From positions 124,001 through 188,000 of the forward strand of contig NZ_WVTD01000008.1 in NCBI RefSeq assembly GCF_009856825.1: a stretch of 64,000 bases of DNA, given 5' to 3'. This document shows positions 25,929 through 33,686 of the stretch, piece by piece. Position numbers and translations under genes: made by a program. Source of the stretch: Novosphingobium silvae. GTDB taxonomy: Bacteria > Pseudomonadota > Alphaproteobacteria > Sphingomonadales > Sphingomonadaceae. Every line of letters starts with the position of its first letter. Position 1 is the stretch's first letter. The notes under the pieces were generated by a model. That model saw only the letters and a list, made by a program, of their open reading frames with translations, did not search any database and was not told where the DNA came from.

Positions 25929-27791
25929 TCATATTTCAGGCTGCGTATCCGGCAAAGCCTCGGACCGCGCATCGAGGATCACGCGGTTGCGGCCTTCGCG
26001 CTTGGCTCGGTACAGCGCGGCATCGGCGGCCTTGATGAGAGTGGAGCCGTCCCGCTCCATGGCTTCCTCCCACGTGGCAATGCCGAAGGACATCGTTAGC
26101 GACCCCAGCGTCCGTCCGCCCTGCTGGACCATCAGCTCGCCGATCCCCTGGCGAACGATCTCCACCCGGTGGGCCAGCGTTCGCGCCGAAGTTCCGGGAG
26201 CGATGATCGTGAACTCCTCGCCGCCGAAGCGGCAGATCACGTCCCCGTCGCGGAAGCGACCGCGCATTTCCGCGGCGACGGCCTGCAGGACCGCGTCACC
26301 GGCATCGTGTCCGAATTCATCGTTGAACCGCTTGAAGTGGTCGACGTCGCACATCACCAGGCTGAGTGGACTTTTCGACCGCGAGGCCCGGGCGATCTCC
26401 AGGGCCAGCGTTTCTTCCATGTAGCGCCGGTTGAACAGCCCGGTCAGCGGGTCGCGGATGGTCTGCTCGCGCAGACCGCGCTGAAGCCGGTGGTTCACGA
26501 GAGCCGATGCGATGTTTTCGGTGAGGACGGTCAGGCGGAAGCGGTTTTCGGCACCGACCACGCCCCTCAGGTAAAGCACGCCGATCACCTCGCCACCGGC
26601 CAGCAGCGGCTCGCAATGGTAGTGGTGAGCCGCATCGTTTCCGTGCACGGCATGAGCGCAGACGATGTCGGAACCGGGCTCCACCACGAAGTGGCTCTGT
26701 CCCCGGCGAAGCGCCCAGCACTGGTCGGGAGCGAACCCCGCACTGGCGACCTCAAGGCCACCCCATGCAGCAATCGGGACGAGCAGGTTGCGGGAATTGT
26801 TGTGAGCGTAGAGCGCCCCCGGGATCTCGGGCAGGACGCGCGGCACGAAAACGCGAATGATCGAGGCGAGCTCCTCGTCGGTCCGCGCCGCCTGCATGCG
26901 GTGGGCCATGCCGCCGAGCAGCTCGATCACCTCGCCGCGTTCGCGCAGCACTTCGCTGTTCTCGCTCAGCTCCAGATTGGCGATGCGAAGGCGCTCCTCG
27001 CTGTCGATCTGGTCGGCCACGGCGTGCTCGAGTTCACCGGCCATGGCGTTGAGGCCGTTTGCGAGGCGCTCGAACTCGTCGGAGTTCATGGCGCCATCAA
27101 TCCGGGCGTTCCGCTCACCCGAGCCCAGCCGTTCCATCACCGCCATCATCCTGTCCACCGGTGTGCGGATACGGCGGATCAGCGCCACCGCCATGTAGAC
27201 GATGAAGACGATCATCACGGGTGTGGCCACCAGGACTAGCCAGCGGCTCTGGCTGACACGCCGTTCGACGAGGTGGGTGCGCTGGGCCGCAAGGGCGCTT
27301 TCTTCGTTGAGGAAGTCGTCCACCCGAGCATCGACCATCTGCATCAGATATCGGCCGCGCCCGGTTGCGACGCTGGCCTGCGCGCCTGAGAAATCCCCGG
27401 CACGGGCAAGCCGCGCATTGCCTTCCAGCTCATTGACCCGTTGCGAGACGAGGGTGCGTATATGCGCGGCCCTTGCATTCTGGGCCGGGTTGTCAGCCGT
27501 GCGGATCATCAATTCGTTCGCGGCGCGCTGTGCTGCGGCAAGCTCCGTTTGAACGGCTTCGCCGAACTCCGGATTGCGGGTCAGGGTGAACCCGCGCTGA
27601 CCCGATTCGGCTTGCTGGAGGTGCTGCAGAGTGGCGTTCGCCGTCTGCGTGACCTCTCCCGAATGTGTCACCCAGGTGAGGCTGTCGTGCGTCTGCGAAG
27701 CGGTTTCCAGCAGGAGAGCCGCCGAGACGACCAGCAGCAGACACAGGATACCACAGAGCATTACGATGCGGTTGGACAGCGACCCGACCAA
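25929..27791 (-). CDS. Membrane diguanylate cyclase with CHASE3-HAMP-GAF-GGDEF layout
   Basis: Makes cyclic di-GMP. In order: a membrane helix (about residues 8-28), a CHASE3-like periplasmic domain (AESGQRGFTLTRNPEF is typical), a second helix (about 185-208), HAMP, a GAF-like domain (about 300-440) and a GGDEF domain with active RFGGEEF near residue 545. An RxxD inhibitory site is not obvious. The start is taken as TTG at 27791 because GGAGG lies five bases upstream and it gives a short N-terminus before the first helix; the frame is open to 27923 but has no family character there. The neighbouring RES/Xre and dehydrogenase genes suggest no operon. Confidence 0.88.
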   Translation of the reverse strand: MVGSLSNRIVMLCGILCLLLVVSAALLLETASQTHDSLTWVTHSGEVTQTANATLQHLQQAESGQRGFTLTRNPEFGEAVQTELAAAQRAANELMIRTADNPAQNARAAHIRTLVSQRVNELEGNARLARAGDFSGAQASVATGRGRYLMQMVDARVDDFLNEESALAAQRTHLVERRVSQSRWLVLVATPVMIVFIVYMAVALIRRIRTPVDRMMAVMERLGSGERNARIDGAMNSDEFERLANGLNAMAGELEHAVADQIDSEERLRIANLELSENSEVLRERGEVIELLGGMAHRMQAARTDEELASIIRVFVPRVLPEIPGALYAHNNSRNLLVPIAAWGGLEVASAGFAPDQCWALRRGQSHFVVEPGSDIVCAHAVHGNDAAHHYHCEPLLAGGEVIGVLYLRGVVGAENRFRLTVLTENIASALVNHRLQRGLREQTIRDPLTGLFNRRYMEETLALEIARASRSKSPLSLVMCDVDHFKRFNDEFGHDAGDAVLQAVAAEMRGRFRDGDVICRFGGEEFTIIAPGTSARTLAHRVEIVRQGIGELMVQQGGRTLGSLTMSFGIATWEEAMERDGSTLIKAADAALYRAKREGRNRVILDARSEALPDTQPEI

Positions 27792-27922
27792 GGGAACCTC
27801 CGTAAATGGTGGTTTGCGTCCTTTATCAATCGACGCCCGCTTGCAAACGATTTGCGCAAATATCTGCGACGAGGCGAAGGTCGGGGCGGAGCAACGTCTC
27901 CATTTACCGCCCCGACCCGGCA

Positions 27923-28708
27923 TCAGGCGATGGTCGGGACGATGCCGCCTTCCACCCGGATCGAGGCGCCGTTGGTGATGGCGCCGAGGGGGCTGGCCAG
28001 AAGGGCCACTTGTGCCGCGATCTCATCTGCCTCGATAAGGCGGCGGATGAGCGAGAGCGGGCGCAGCTTGGCGAAGAACTCGGCCTCGCGTTCGGCCTCC
28101 GGTGCGTCCTTGTTGTCGACGACGGAGCGGATGAAGTCGACGATCCCTTCCGAGCGCGTGGGGCCTGGCAGCACCGAGTTGACGGTGACACCCGTACCCC
28201 GGGTCTGTTCGGCAAGGCCGCGTGCGATGGCGAGCTGCGCCGTCTTGGTCATGCCGTAGTGGACCATCTCACCCGGGATCACGAGTGCGCTCTCGCTGGC
28301 GATGAAGATGACGCGGCCCCAGTCGTTCGCAAGCATCCGCGGGAAATAGTGCCGTGCCAGGCGTGCGCCGCTGACGACGTTGACTTCGAAGAAGCGGTGC
28401 CAGTCCTCGTCGGTGATTTCTACGAAGGGTTTGGCTTCGTAACTGCCGAGGTTGTTGACGAGGATGTCGACTTCAGGCGCGGCGGCGATCAGGGCCTGCG
28501 CGCCTTCAGCGGTAGCCGCATCGGCGAGGACTCCGCGTACTTTGCCGAGGGCTCCCACCCTTGCCGCTGCGGCATCGAGCTTCCCCTGATTGCGGCCGGA
28601 TACGATGACTTCGACGCCTTCCGCAGCAAGGCGCTCGGCTATGGCAAGACCGATGCCAGCAGTGGAGCCGGTGACGAGAGCAGTCTTGCCCGTAAGCTTC
28701 AGATCCAT
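27923..28708 (-). CDS. Short-chain dehydrogenase/reductase
   Basis: A 261-aa classical SDR, NAD(P)-dependent, substrate unknown. The cofactor motif TGSTAGIGLAIAE, the NNLGSYE stretch, catalytic Ser in FIASESALV and the YxxxK motif in HYGMTKTAQ are all intact, in contrast to the dehydrogenase at 5133. The C-terminal GASIRVEGGIVPTIA is typical of FabG-like enzymes. ATG at 28708 has AAGGA about 8 bases upstream. It is divergent from the LysR gene at 28816 with a 107-base gap, the usual arrangement for a LysR-regulated target. Confidence 0.9.
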   Translation of the reverse strand: MDLKLTGKTALVTGSTAGIGLAIAERLAAEGVEVIVSGRNQGKLDAAAARVGALGKVRGVLADAATAEGAQALIAAAPEVDILVNNLGSYEAKPFVEITDEDWHRFFEVNVVSGARLARHYFPRMLANDWGRVIFIASESALVIPGEMVHYGMTKTAQLAIARGLAEQTRGTGVTVNSVLPGPTRSEGIVDFIRSVVDNKDAPEAEREAEFFAKLRPLSLIRRLIEADEIAAQVALLASPLGAITNGASIRVEGGIVPTIA

Positions 28709-28815
28709 GGAAGTGGTCCTTTCCTGATAACGAACCGGAGATTTAGAGGTGCCACCGATTGATGAACAGGGATGATGCGGGCATCTTAGAACTGAGTCGA
28801 AATCACGGATCGATA

Positions 28816-29709
28816 ATGGACAATCGTTTTGGTGAGATGCAGATATTCCTGGCGGTCGCGCAGAACGGCAGCTTTGCAGGTGCCGCCAAGGCGCTGCGGC
28901 TGACGCCATCGGCGGTAAGCCGCGGGATCTCGCGCCTGGAGGCACGCCTCGGTGCGCAACTCGTGTCGCGCACCACGCGGGCACTTGCGCTGACGGCGGA
29001 AGGGGAACTCTACCGCGAGCGCGTGGCCGGGCTTGTCGCCGAGATCGACGCGGCGGAGCGGGGCTTAGCGGAGGCCGGCGATGCGCCCCGCGGTCCTTTG
29101 CGGATAAACGCGTCAGTCCCGTTCGGGACCCAGTGCCTCATACCCATTCTCCCCGCGTTCCGCGCGCTTCATCCGCAGGTGACCATCAATCTCGCCCTTT
29201 CGGACACGCTGGTCGATCTGGTGGAGGAAAAGGCCGACGTTGCGATCCGCATCGGGCCGCTACGCGATACCGGGCTCAAGGCGAAGAAGCTGGGCCGCAG
29301 TGCCATGGCGGTGGTCGCCGCGCCTTCTTACCTTCGCGAACATGGCGAACCTGTCCACCCGCGCGACCTGGCGAGCCATGCCTGCCTGCAGTTCAGCTTC
29401 CGGCGATCCATCGACACCTGGCCGTTCCGGATCGACGAGGCGATCGCGCAGCGGCCCATCGAAGCCGCCTTTCTCGGCAACTCGGGCGAGGTCGTTCGCC
29501 TCATGGCAGTCGCGGGAGGCGGCATTGCCCGGCTCGGCCATTTCCATGTCGGCGCCGACCTCGCCGCGGGCAGGCTGGTGGAGATCCTCAGCCCCTTCAA
29601 TCCCGGCGATCACGAGGAAATTCATGCGCTGTACGTGGGACACCAGCGCCTTGCCTCGCGCATCCGGGCGTTCCTCGACTTTCTGGCAGAGCATCTGCGC
29701 CTGCCATAA
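28816..29709 (+). CDS. LysR-family transcriptional regulator
   Basis: A 297-aa regulator. The N-terminal winged helix reads MQIFLAVAQNGSFAGAAKAL followed by LTPSAVSRGISRLEARLGAQ, and an effector-binding domain follows from about residue 90. Its divergent neighbour at 27923 (SDR) is the likely target, with the shared promoter in 28709-28815. It resembles the group that acts on small oxidoreductase genes, but the effector is unknown. ATG at 28816 is preferred over a frame start at 28759 because the helix-turn-helix begins directly after it. Confidence 0.92.
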   Translation: MDNRFGEMQIFLAVAQNGSFAGAAKALRLTPSAVSRGISRLEARLGAQLVSRTTRALALTAEGELYRERVAGLVAEIDAAERGLAEAGDAPRGPLRINASVPFGTQCLIPILPAFRALHPQVTINLALSDTLVDLVEEKADVAIRIGPLRDTGLKAKKLGRSAMAVVAAPSYLREHGEPVHPRDLASHACLQFSFRRSIDTWPFRIDEAIAQRPIEAAFLGNSGEVVRLMAVAGGGIARLGHFHVGADLAAGRLVEILSPFNPGDHEEIHALYVGHQRLASRIRAFLDFLAEHLRLP

Positions 29710-29720
29710 GCCGGTACGCG

Positions 29721-30356
29721 TCAGGCGTAGCTGTAAGGGCCGCCCCTGGCGAGTGCGGCCTGGTACGCAGGCCGGGCATGGATTTTCGCCAGCCATTCGA
29801 TCGTCGCAGGTCGTGACCGGTCCAGGCCCGCACGGCCGCGCGCGGCCTCAAGGGGAAAACTCATCATCACGTCCGCGGCGCTGAATGTTTCGCCTGCGAA
29901 CCAGGGACGCGATGCGAGTTCGCTTTCCACGAAATCGAGATGGACATCGATCATCGGCTGGATGCGCTTCTGGGCGCTCCGGCCGAAAAGCGGAACGCGG
30001 CCGAGCACGAGCTTGATCAGCAGCGGCGGCATGAGCGAGCCTTCAGCGTAGTGCATGAAGTACCGGTACCGCAGCGCTTTCTCGACATCGCCGGCGGGAC
30101 GCAGTGCCTTGCCTGCCTTGTCGACCAGGTACTCGATTATGGCGCCGGTCTCGGCCACTGTCCGCGAAACACCGTCCTCGTCGTCGACAATGACGGGCGA
30201 TTTGCCGAGAGGGTGAACCGCCCGCAGTTCTGGCGGCGCCAGCATCGTCGCCTTATTCCGCTCGTAACGCCTGACCTCGTAAGGCAGGCCAAGCTCTTCC
30301 AGCAGCCACAGGACGCGCTGCGAACGCGAGTTCTCGAGGTGGTGGACAGTGATCAT
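29721..30356 (-). CDS. Glutathione S-transferase
   Basis: A 211-aa cytosolic-type GST. The thioredoxin-like N-terminal domain has ENSRSQRVLWLLEELGLPYE with a Ser or Arg in the catalytic region and the cis-Pro segment GKSPVIVD, followed by ETGAIIEYL, which binds the gamma-glutamyl part of glutathione. The all-helical C-terminal domain has ASRPWFAGETFSAADVMMSF. It conjugates glutathione to electrophiles or acts as a peroxidase; the substrate is unknown. It is convergent with the LysR gene (11 bases between stops). Confidence 0.92.
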   Translation of the reverse strand: MITVHHLENSRSQRVLWLLEELGLPYEVRRYERNKATMLAPPELRAVHPLGKSPVIVDDEDGVSRTVAETGAIIEYLVDKAGKALRPAGDVEKALRYRYFMHYAEGSLMPPLLIKLVLGRVPLFGRSAQKRIQPMIDVHLDFVESELASRPWFAGETFSAADVMMSFPLEAARGRAGLDRSRPATIEWLAKIHARPAYQAALARGGPYSYA

Positions 30357-30403
30357 GAGACAGTTCCCTTCACGCCGAGAACGCCTCGAGGATGGTCGGG
30401 TTG

Positions 30404-30430
30404 CGGCAGCGCCCGGCGGTGGCGCTGCCG
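30404..30430. terminator. Hairpin, possible terminator
   Basis: CGGCAGCGCC at 30404-30413 and GGCGCTGCCG at 30421-30430 form a perfect 10-bp stem with a seven-base loop, eight bases beyond the stop of the DUF4198 gene read on the minus strand. There is no T-run, so intrinsic termination is uncertain. Confidence 0.5.
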
Positions 30431-30437
30431 TTCACGG

Positions 30438-31070
30438 TCACTCCGCGACGAAGGTCGTCGTCGCCGTGCGGTAGAGCACCGCCACCTTGCCCAGCGACGT
30501 GTCGAAGCTGCCTTCCTCCTTGTGCGAGGCCGTCAGCAGATAACGGCCTTTGCCCAGCATAGGGACAGTGAGAGTGCCGTCATGGCCCGTCTTGAACGTC
30601 TTGGACCACTTTTCCGGCGAGATGACCGTCACGTCGGCGCCGGCCACCGGCTTGCCATCGCGCACGAGGGTAAACGTATTGCCGCCCGCGGTAACCGGCG
30701 CGATCTCGAAGGGCATCACTGCGCGCGGCTCGGCCCGGCCGGCGCGGGCATAGTAGACGATGCCTTCTTTCTTGTCGTCCGCGCCCCAGGGCTTGAAGAC
30801 GGCGTCATCCTGCGCGCGAACATCTCCGGCGGGTGCCGCAACTTCAAGGTAGCCCGCCTTGCGAACCAGGGCAGCCTTGCCGCCACCCAGCAGCCGAGGA
30901 GCCTTCAGGTTCTCGAACTCCGGGTCGCCGCCTTCCGGCAATGCCATGGCGGGTTCGCCAAGATAGATCCGGGCCGGCCCTGTGCCATCGCGTTCGATCC
31001 ACACCTCGTGGGCCTGCGCAGTGGAGAAAGCGCAAAGCGCGAGCAGCGGGGCGAAGTACTTGGCATTCAT
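30438..31070 (-). CDS. Periplasmic DUF4198-type protein
   Basis: A 210-aa exported protein: signal peptide MNAKYFAPLLALCAFSTAQA, then mature HEVWIERDG. The start of the mature chain with His and Trp, and the later KPVAGADVTVISPEKWSK carboxypeptidase-regulatory-like strand, fit DUF4198, a family often linked to nickel or cobalt uptake and to TonB systems. No transporter genes are adjacent here, so the role is open. The first residue after cleavage is His, which could bind metal. It lies 105 bases after the start region of the D-lactate dehydrogenase gene on the same strand. Confidence 0.8.
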   Translation of the reverse strand: MNAKYFAPLLALCAFSTAQAHEVWIERDGTGPARIYLGEPAMALPEGGDPEFENLKAPRLLGGGKAALVRKAGYLEVAAPAGDVRAQDDAVFKPWGADDKKEGIVYYARAGRAEPRAVMPFEIAPVTAGGNTFTLVRDGKPVAGADVTVISPEKWSKTFKTGHDGTLTVPMLGKGRYLLTASHKEEGSFDTSLGKVAVLYRTATTTFVAE

Positions 31071-31174
31071 GGCAGGCTCCCTTGGTCCTTGCGTCCTTGC
31101 AGTTTGCGACGCATTACCACACTAGCGCAAATTCCGGGAGCGGCAGCACGAATTTCGTGCGGACCAGACGAGGA

Positions 31175-32182
31175 TCACCCTGCCGAAGGCACCACCACGG
31201 CATTGACGAGAGGGCGCCCGGCTTCAAAATCCGACAGGCTCGTCAGAGTTGTCTCGGCGATGGCCGTCAGGGCCTCTTCGGTGAGGAAGGCCTGGTGCCC
31301 GGTGACAAGCACGTTCGGAAAGGTCAGGAGCCGTTGCAGGACGTCGTCGTCGATGATTTCGCTTGAAAGGTCATCAAAGAAAATGCCGGCTTCCTGCTCG
31401 TAAACGTCGAGGGCAACGCCGCCGACCTTTCGGCTCTTTAGCGCGTCTATCAGGGCGCGGGTATCGATGAGCGCGCCGCGGCTGGTGTTGACGAGCACGA
31501 GGCCGGGCTGCGCTTCCGCCATTGAGCGGGCGTTGACGATGTGGCGGGTCTCGGGCGTAAGCGGGCAGTGAAGGGTGACGATCTCTGCCTCGCGCAGGAG
31601 AACCTCCGGAGAGGTATAGCGCACGCCGATGGCTTCCAGTTGCGGGTCCGCCACCGGATCGCTCGCCAGAACCTCGCACCCGAAGCCGGCCCGCAGCGTC
31701 TTTGCTACGAGGGCGCCGATCTGCCCCGTGCCGACAACGCCGACCAGGCGGCCGTGCAGGTTGCGCCCCACCAGGCCGTCGAGCGCATAGTTGTTCTCGC
31801 GCACGCGCGACCATGCCCGGTGGATCTTGCGATCGAGGGCAAGGAGCAGGCCGACGGTGAATTCGGCGACGGCGTGCGGCGAGTAGGCGGGGACGCGTGT
31901 CACAGCGATACCGGCCCGCGCCGCTGCGGCGAGATCGACGTTGTTGTAACCGGCGCAGCGCAAGGCCACGATCTTCACGCCCAGCCCCGCCAGTCCTTCG
32001 ATCACCGGTTCATCGAGACTGTCGTTGACGAACACGCAGATGCCCTCGCACCCCGCGGCGAGGGAGACGGTGAGGGGGGAAAGCCCGGCATCGATCAGCA
32101 GCAGGTCGTGACTGTGCCGCGCGTTCGCGGCGGTCAGGAACTGCCTGTCGTAACTGCGTACTCCAAATACGGCGACGCGCAT
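31175..32182 (-). CDS. ldhA: D-lactate dehydrogenase (2-hydroxyacid dehydrogenase family)
   Basis: A 335-aa NAD-dependent enzyme reducing pyruvate to D-lactate, or acting in reverse. The substrate Arg region is in VNTSRGALIDT, the cofactor motif is GTGQIGALVAK, the Glu is in VYEQEAGIFF and the proton-shuttle His in VTGHQAFLTEEA. The RCAGYNNVDL motif is typical of fermentative D-LDH of the E. coli LdhA type. It is a single gene with no lactate permease nearby. Other 2-hydroxyacid substrates are possible. Confidence 0.9.
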   Translation of the reverse strand: MRVAVFGVRSYDRQFLTAANARHSHDLLLIDAGLSPLTVSLAAGCEGICVFVNDSLDEPVIEGLAGLGVKIVALRCAGYNNVDLAAAARAGIAVTRVPAYSPHAVAEFTVGLLLALDRKIHRAWSRVRENNYALDGLVGRNLHGRLVGVVGTGQIGALVAKTLRAGFGCEVLASDPVADPQLEAIGVRYTSPEVLLREAEIVTLHCPLTPETRHIVNARSMAEAQPGLVLVNTSRGALIDTRALIDALKSRKVGGVALDVYEQEAGIFFDDLSSEIIDDDVLQRLLTFPNVLVTGHQAFLTEEALTAIAETTLTSLSDFEAGRPLVNAVVVPSAG

Positions 32183-32189
32183 CCCGATT

Positions 32190-32270
32190 TCACCTGCAGC
32201 CCTTGTAAGTGCCGCTGTCGACGACGTTCTGGACGCGCCCGTCCGCCATCCTCATCTGGATATTGCGCAT
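32190..32270 (-). CDS. Possible 26-aa small protein
   Basis: A short frame MRNIQMRMADGRVQNVVDSG followed by six residues, read on the minus strand, with AGAGG nine bases before its ATG at 32270. It ends seven bases before the lactate dehydrogenase start and could be a leader or small protein. No family is recognised and it may not be expressed. Confidence 0.3.
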   Translation of the reverse strand: MRNIQMRMADGRVQNVVDSGTYKGCR

Positions 32271-32382
32271 CTCGATATGCCTCTTTCAGCGATCGGCTCA
32301 GCGGATAGTGCACTATGAAGCGCGTATGTCCAACAACTTGCCAGCCCAATGGGTCACGATGCGGACCGGGCCCGGATCGTGC

Positions 32383-33570
32383 TCAGCGGCTCGGGGTGAC
32401 GGGCTCGTCCCGGCGGGATACGCGCAGGAGACCGTAGCCCAGCAATCCCGAAACCAGCGAGCCAGCCAGGATGCCGAGTTTCGCCTCCGCCTGCAGAAGC
32501 GGCGAAGCGGGAAAGGCGAGCAGCGTTATGAACAGGCTCATGGTGAAGCCGATCCCGCACAGGAGTGACGCGCCGAGCATCTGCAACCGTCCGGCATGGG
32601 CGGGCATGTCCGCCACTCCCAAACGGATCGCCAGCATGGAAAATCCCATGACGCCTACCGGCTTGCCAAGGAGCAGACCAAGCGCGACGCCGAGTGTCAC
32701 TGGTGCGACAAGGGCTTCGGCCGAGAGGTTCAGGAATGGAACGCCTGCGTTCGCAAAGCCGAAGATGGGAACCACGAGGAAGCCCACGGGCAGGTGCAGG
32801 GCATGTTCAAGCCGGTGCAACGGGCTCTCGCTCTCCGCGTCCGGACGGCCGGGCGTACCCTGCAGCGGGATCGCGAAAGCAAGGATCACACCGGCAAGCG
32901 TCGCATGGATGCCCGAGCGCAGGACAAGCACCCAGAGGATGGCGCCGACCACGAGATAGGGCAGGAGCCTGTACACGCGCATTCGGTTCATGGCGAAAAG
33001 CAGGGCGACGGCGACTGCTGCGCCCGCCAGGTCGGGCCAGGAAAGTTTACTGGTGTAGAAGAGCGCGATGATGATGACCGCCCCAAGATCGTCGATGATC
33101 GCGAGCGCGGTCAGGAACACCCGCAGCGACACCGGAACCCGGCTTCCCAGCAGGGCGATGACGCCAAGCGCAAAGGCGATATCGGTGGCAGACGGGATGG
33201 CCCAGCCTTCGATCCCGGGGCCGGGGTTGAAGGTCACGTAGATCAGCGCGGGGATCGCCATGCCGCCTGCCGCTGCGATTCCGGGAAGGACCCGCCGCGG
33301 CCAGCTTGAAAGCTGTCCGTCCATGACCTCGCGCTTGATTTCGAGCCCAACGAGCAGGAAGAACACCGCCATGAGGCCGTCATTGATCCACTGGTGGAGC
33401 GACAAGGGCCCGAGTTGGGCGTGGAACAGCGCCTCGTAGTCATGGGCCAAGGGTGAGTTGGCGACTACCAGCGCGAGCGCTGCCGCAGCCATGAGGACCA
33501 GTCCGGCCGAGGATTGCCCGGTCAGGAAACGACGAAGGGCGCTCACGTATTTGCGGCGGGGTGGCATCAT
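32383..33570 (-). CDS. nhaA: Na+/H+ antiporter NhaA
   Basis: Inner-membrane antiporter exporting Na+ in exchange for protons; supports salt and alkaline-pH tolerance. The 395-aa protein has about twelve membrane helices. The family block [16 protein letters not shown] is near residue 85, the paired ion-binding aspartates are in [19 protein letters not shown], and the late [15 protein letters not shown] is present. The start is one of two adjacent ATG codons at 33565-33570, preceded by GGAGCC. The start further upstream at 33618 has no support. No NhaR-type regulator is adjacent. Confidence 0.95.
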   Translation of the reverse strand: MMPPRRKYVSALRRFLTGQSSAGLVLMAAAALALVVANSPLAHDYEALFHAQLGPLSLHQWINDGLMAVFFLLVGLEIKREVMDGQLSSWPRRVLPGIAAAGGMAIPALIYVTFNPGPGIEGWAIPSATDIAFALGVIALLGSRVPVSLRVFLTALAIIDDLGAVIIIALFYTSKLSWPDLAGAAVAVALLFAMNRMRVYRLLPYLVVGAILWVLVLRSGIHATLAGVILAFAIPLQGTPGRPDAESESPLHRLEHALHLPVGFLVVPIFGFANAGVPFLNLSAEALVAPVTLGVALGLLLGKPVGVMGFSMLAIRLGVADMPAHAGRLQMLGASLLCGIGFTMSLFITLLAFPASPLLQAEAKLGILAGSLVSGLLGYGLLRVSRRDEPVTPSR

Positions 33571-33686
33571 GAAGGCTCCGGGCACGGGTCTGCGGCGATG
33601 GCGGCCCGACCATCGCAAGAACCTGCCCGTCCCTAAGGAGCGGACACCCGCGCCCCCTATCGCACCGCATTATGGCAAGGGCAACC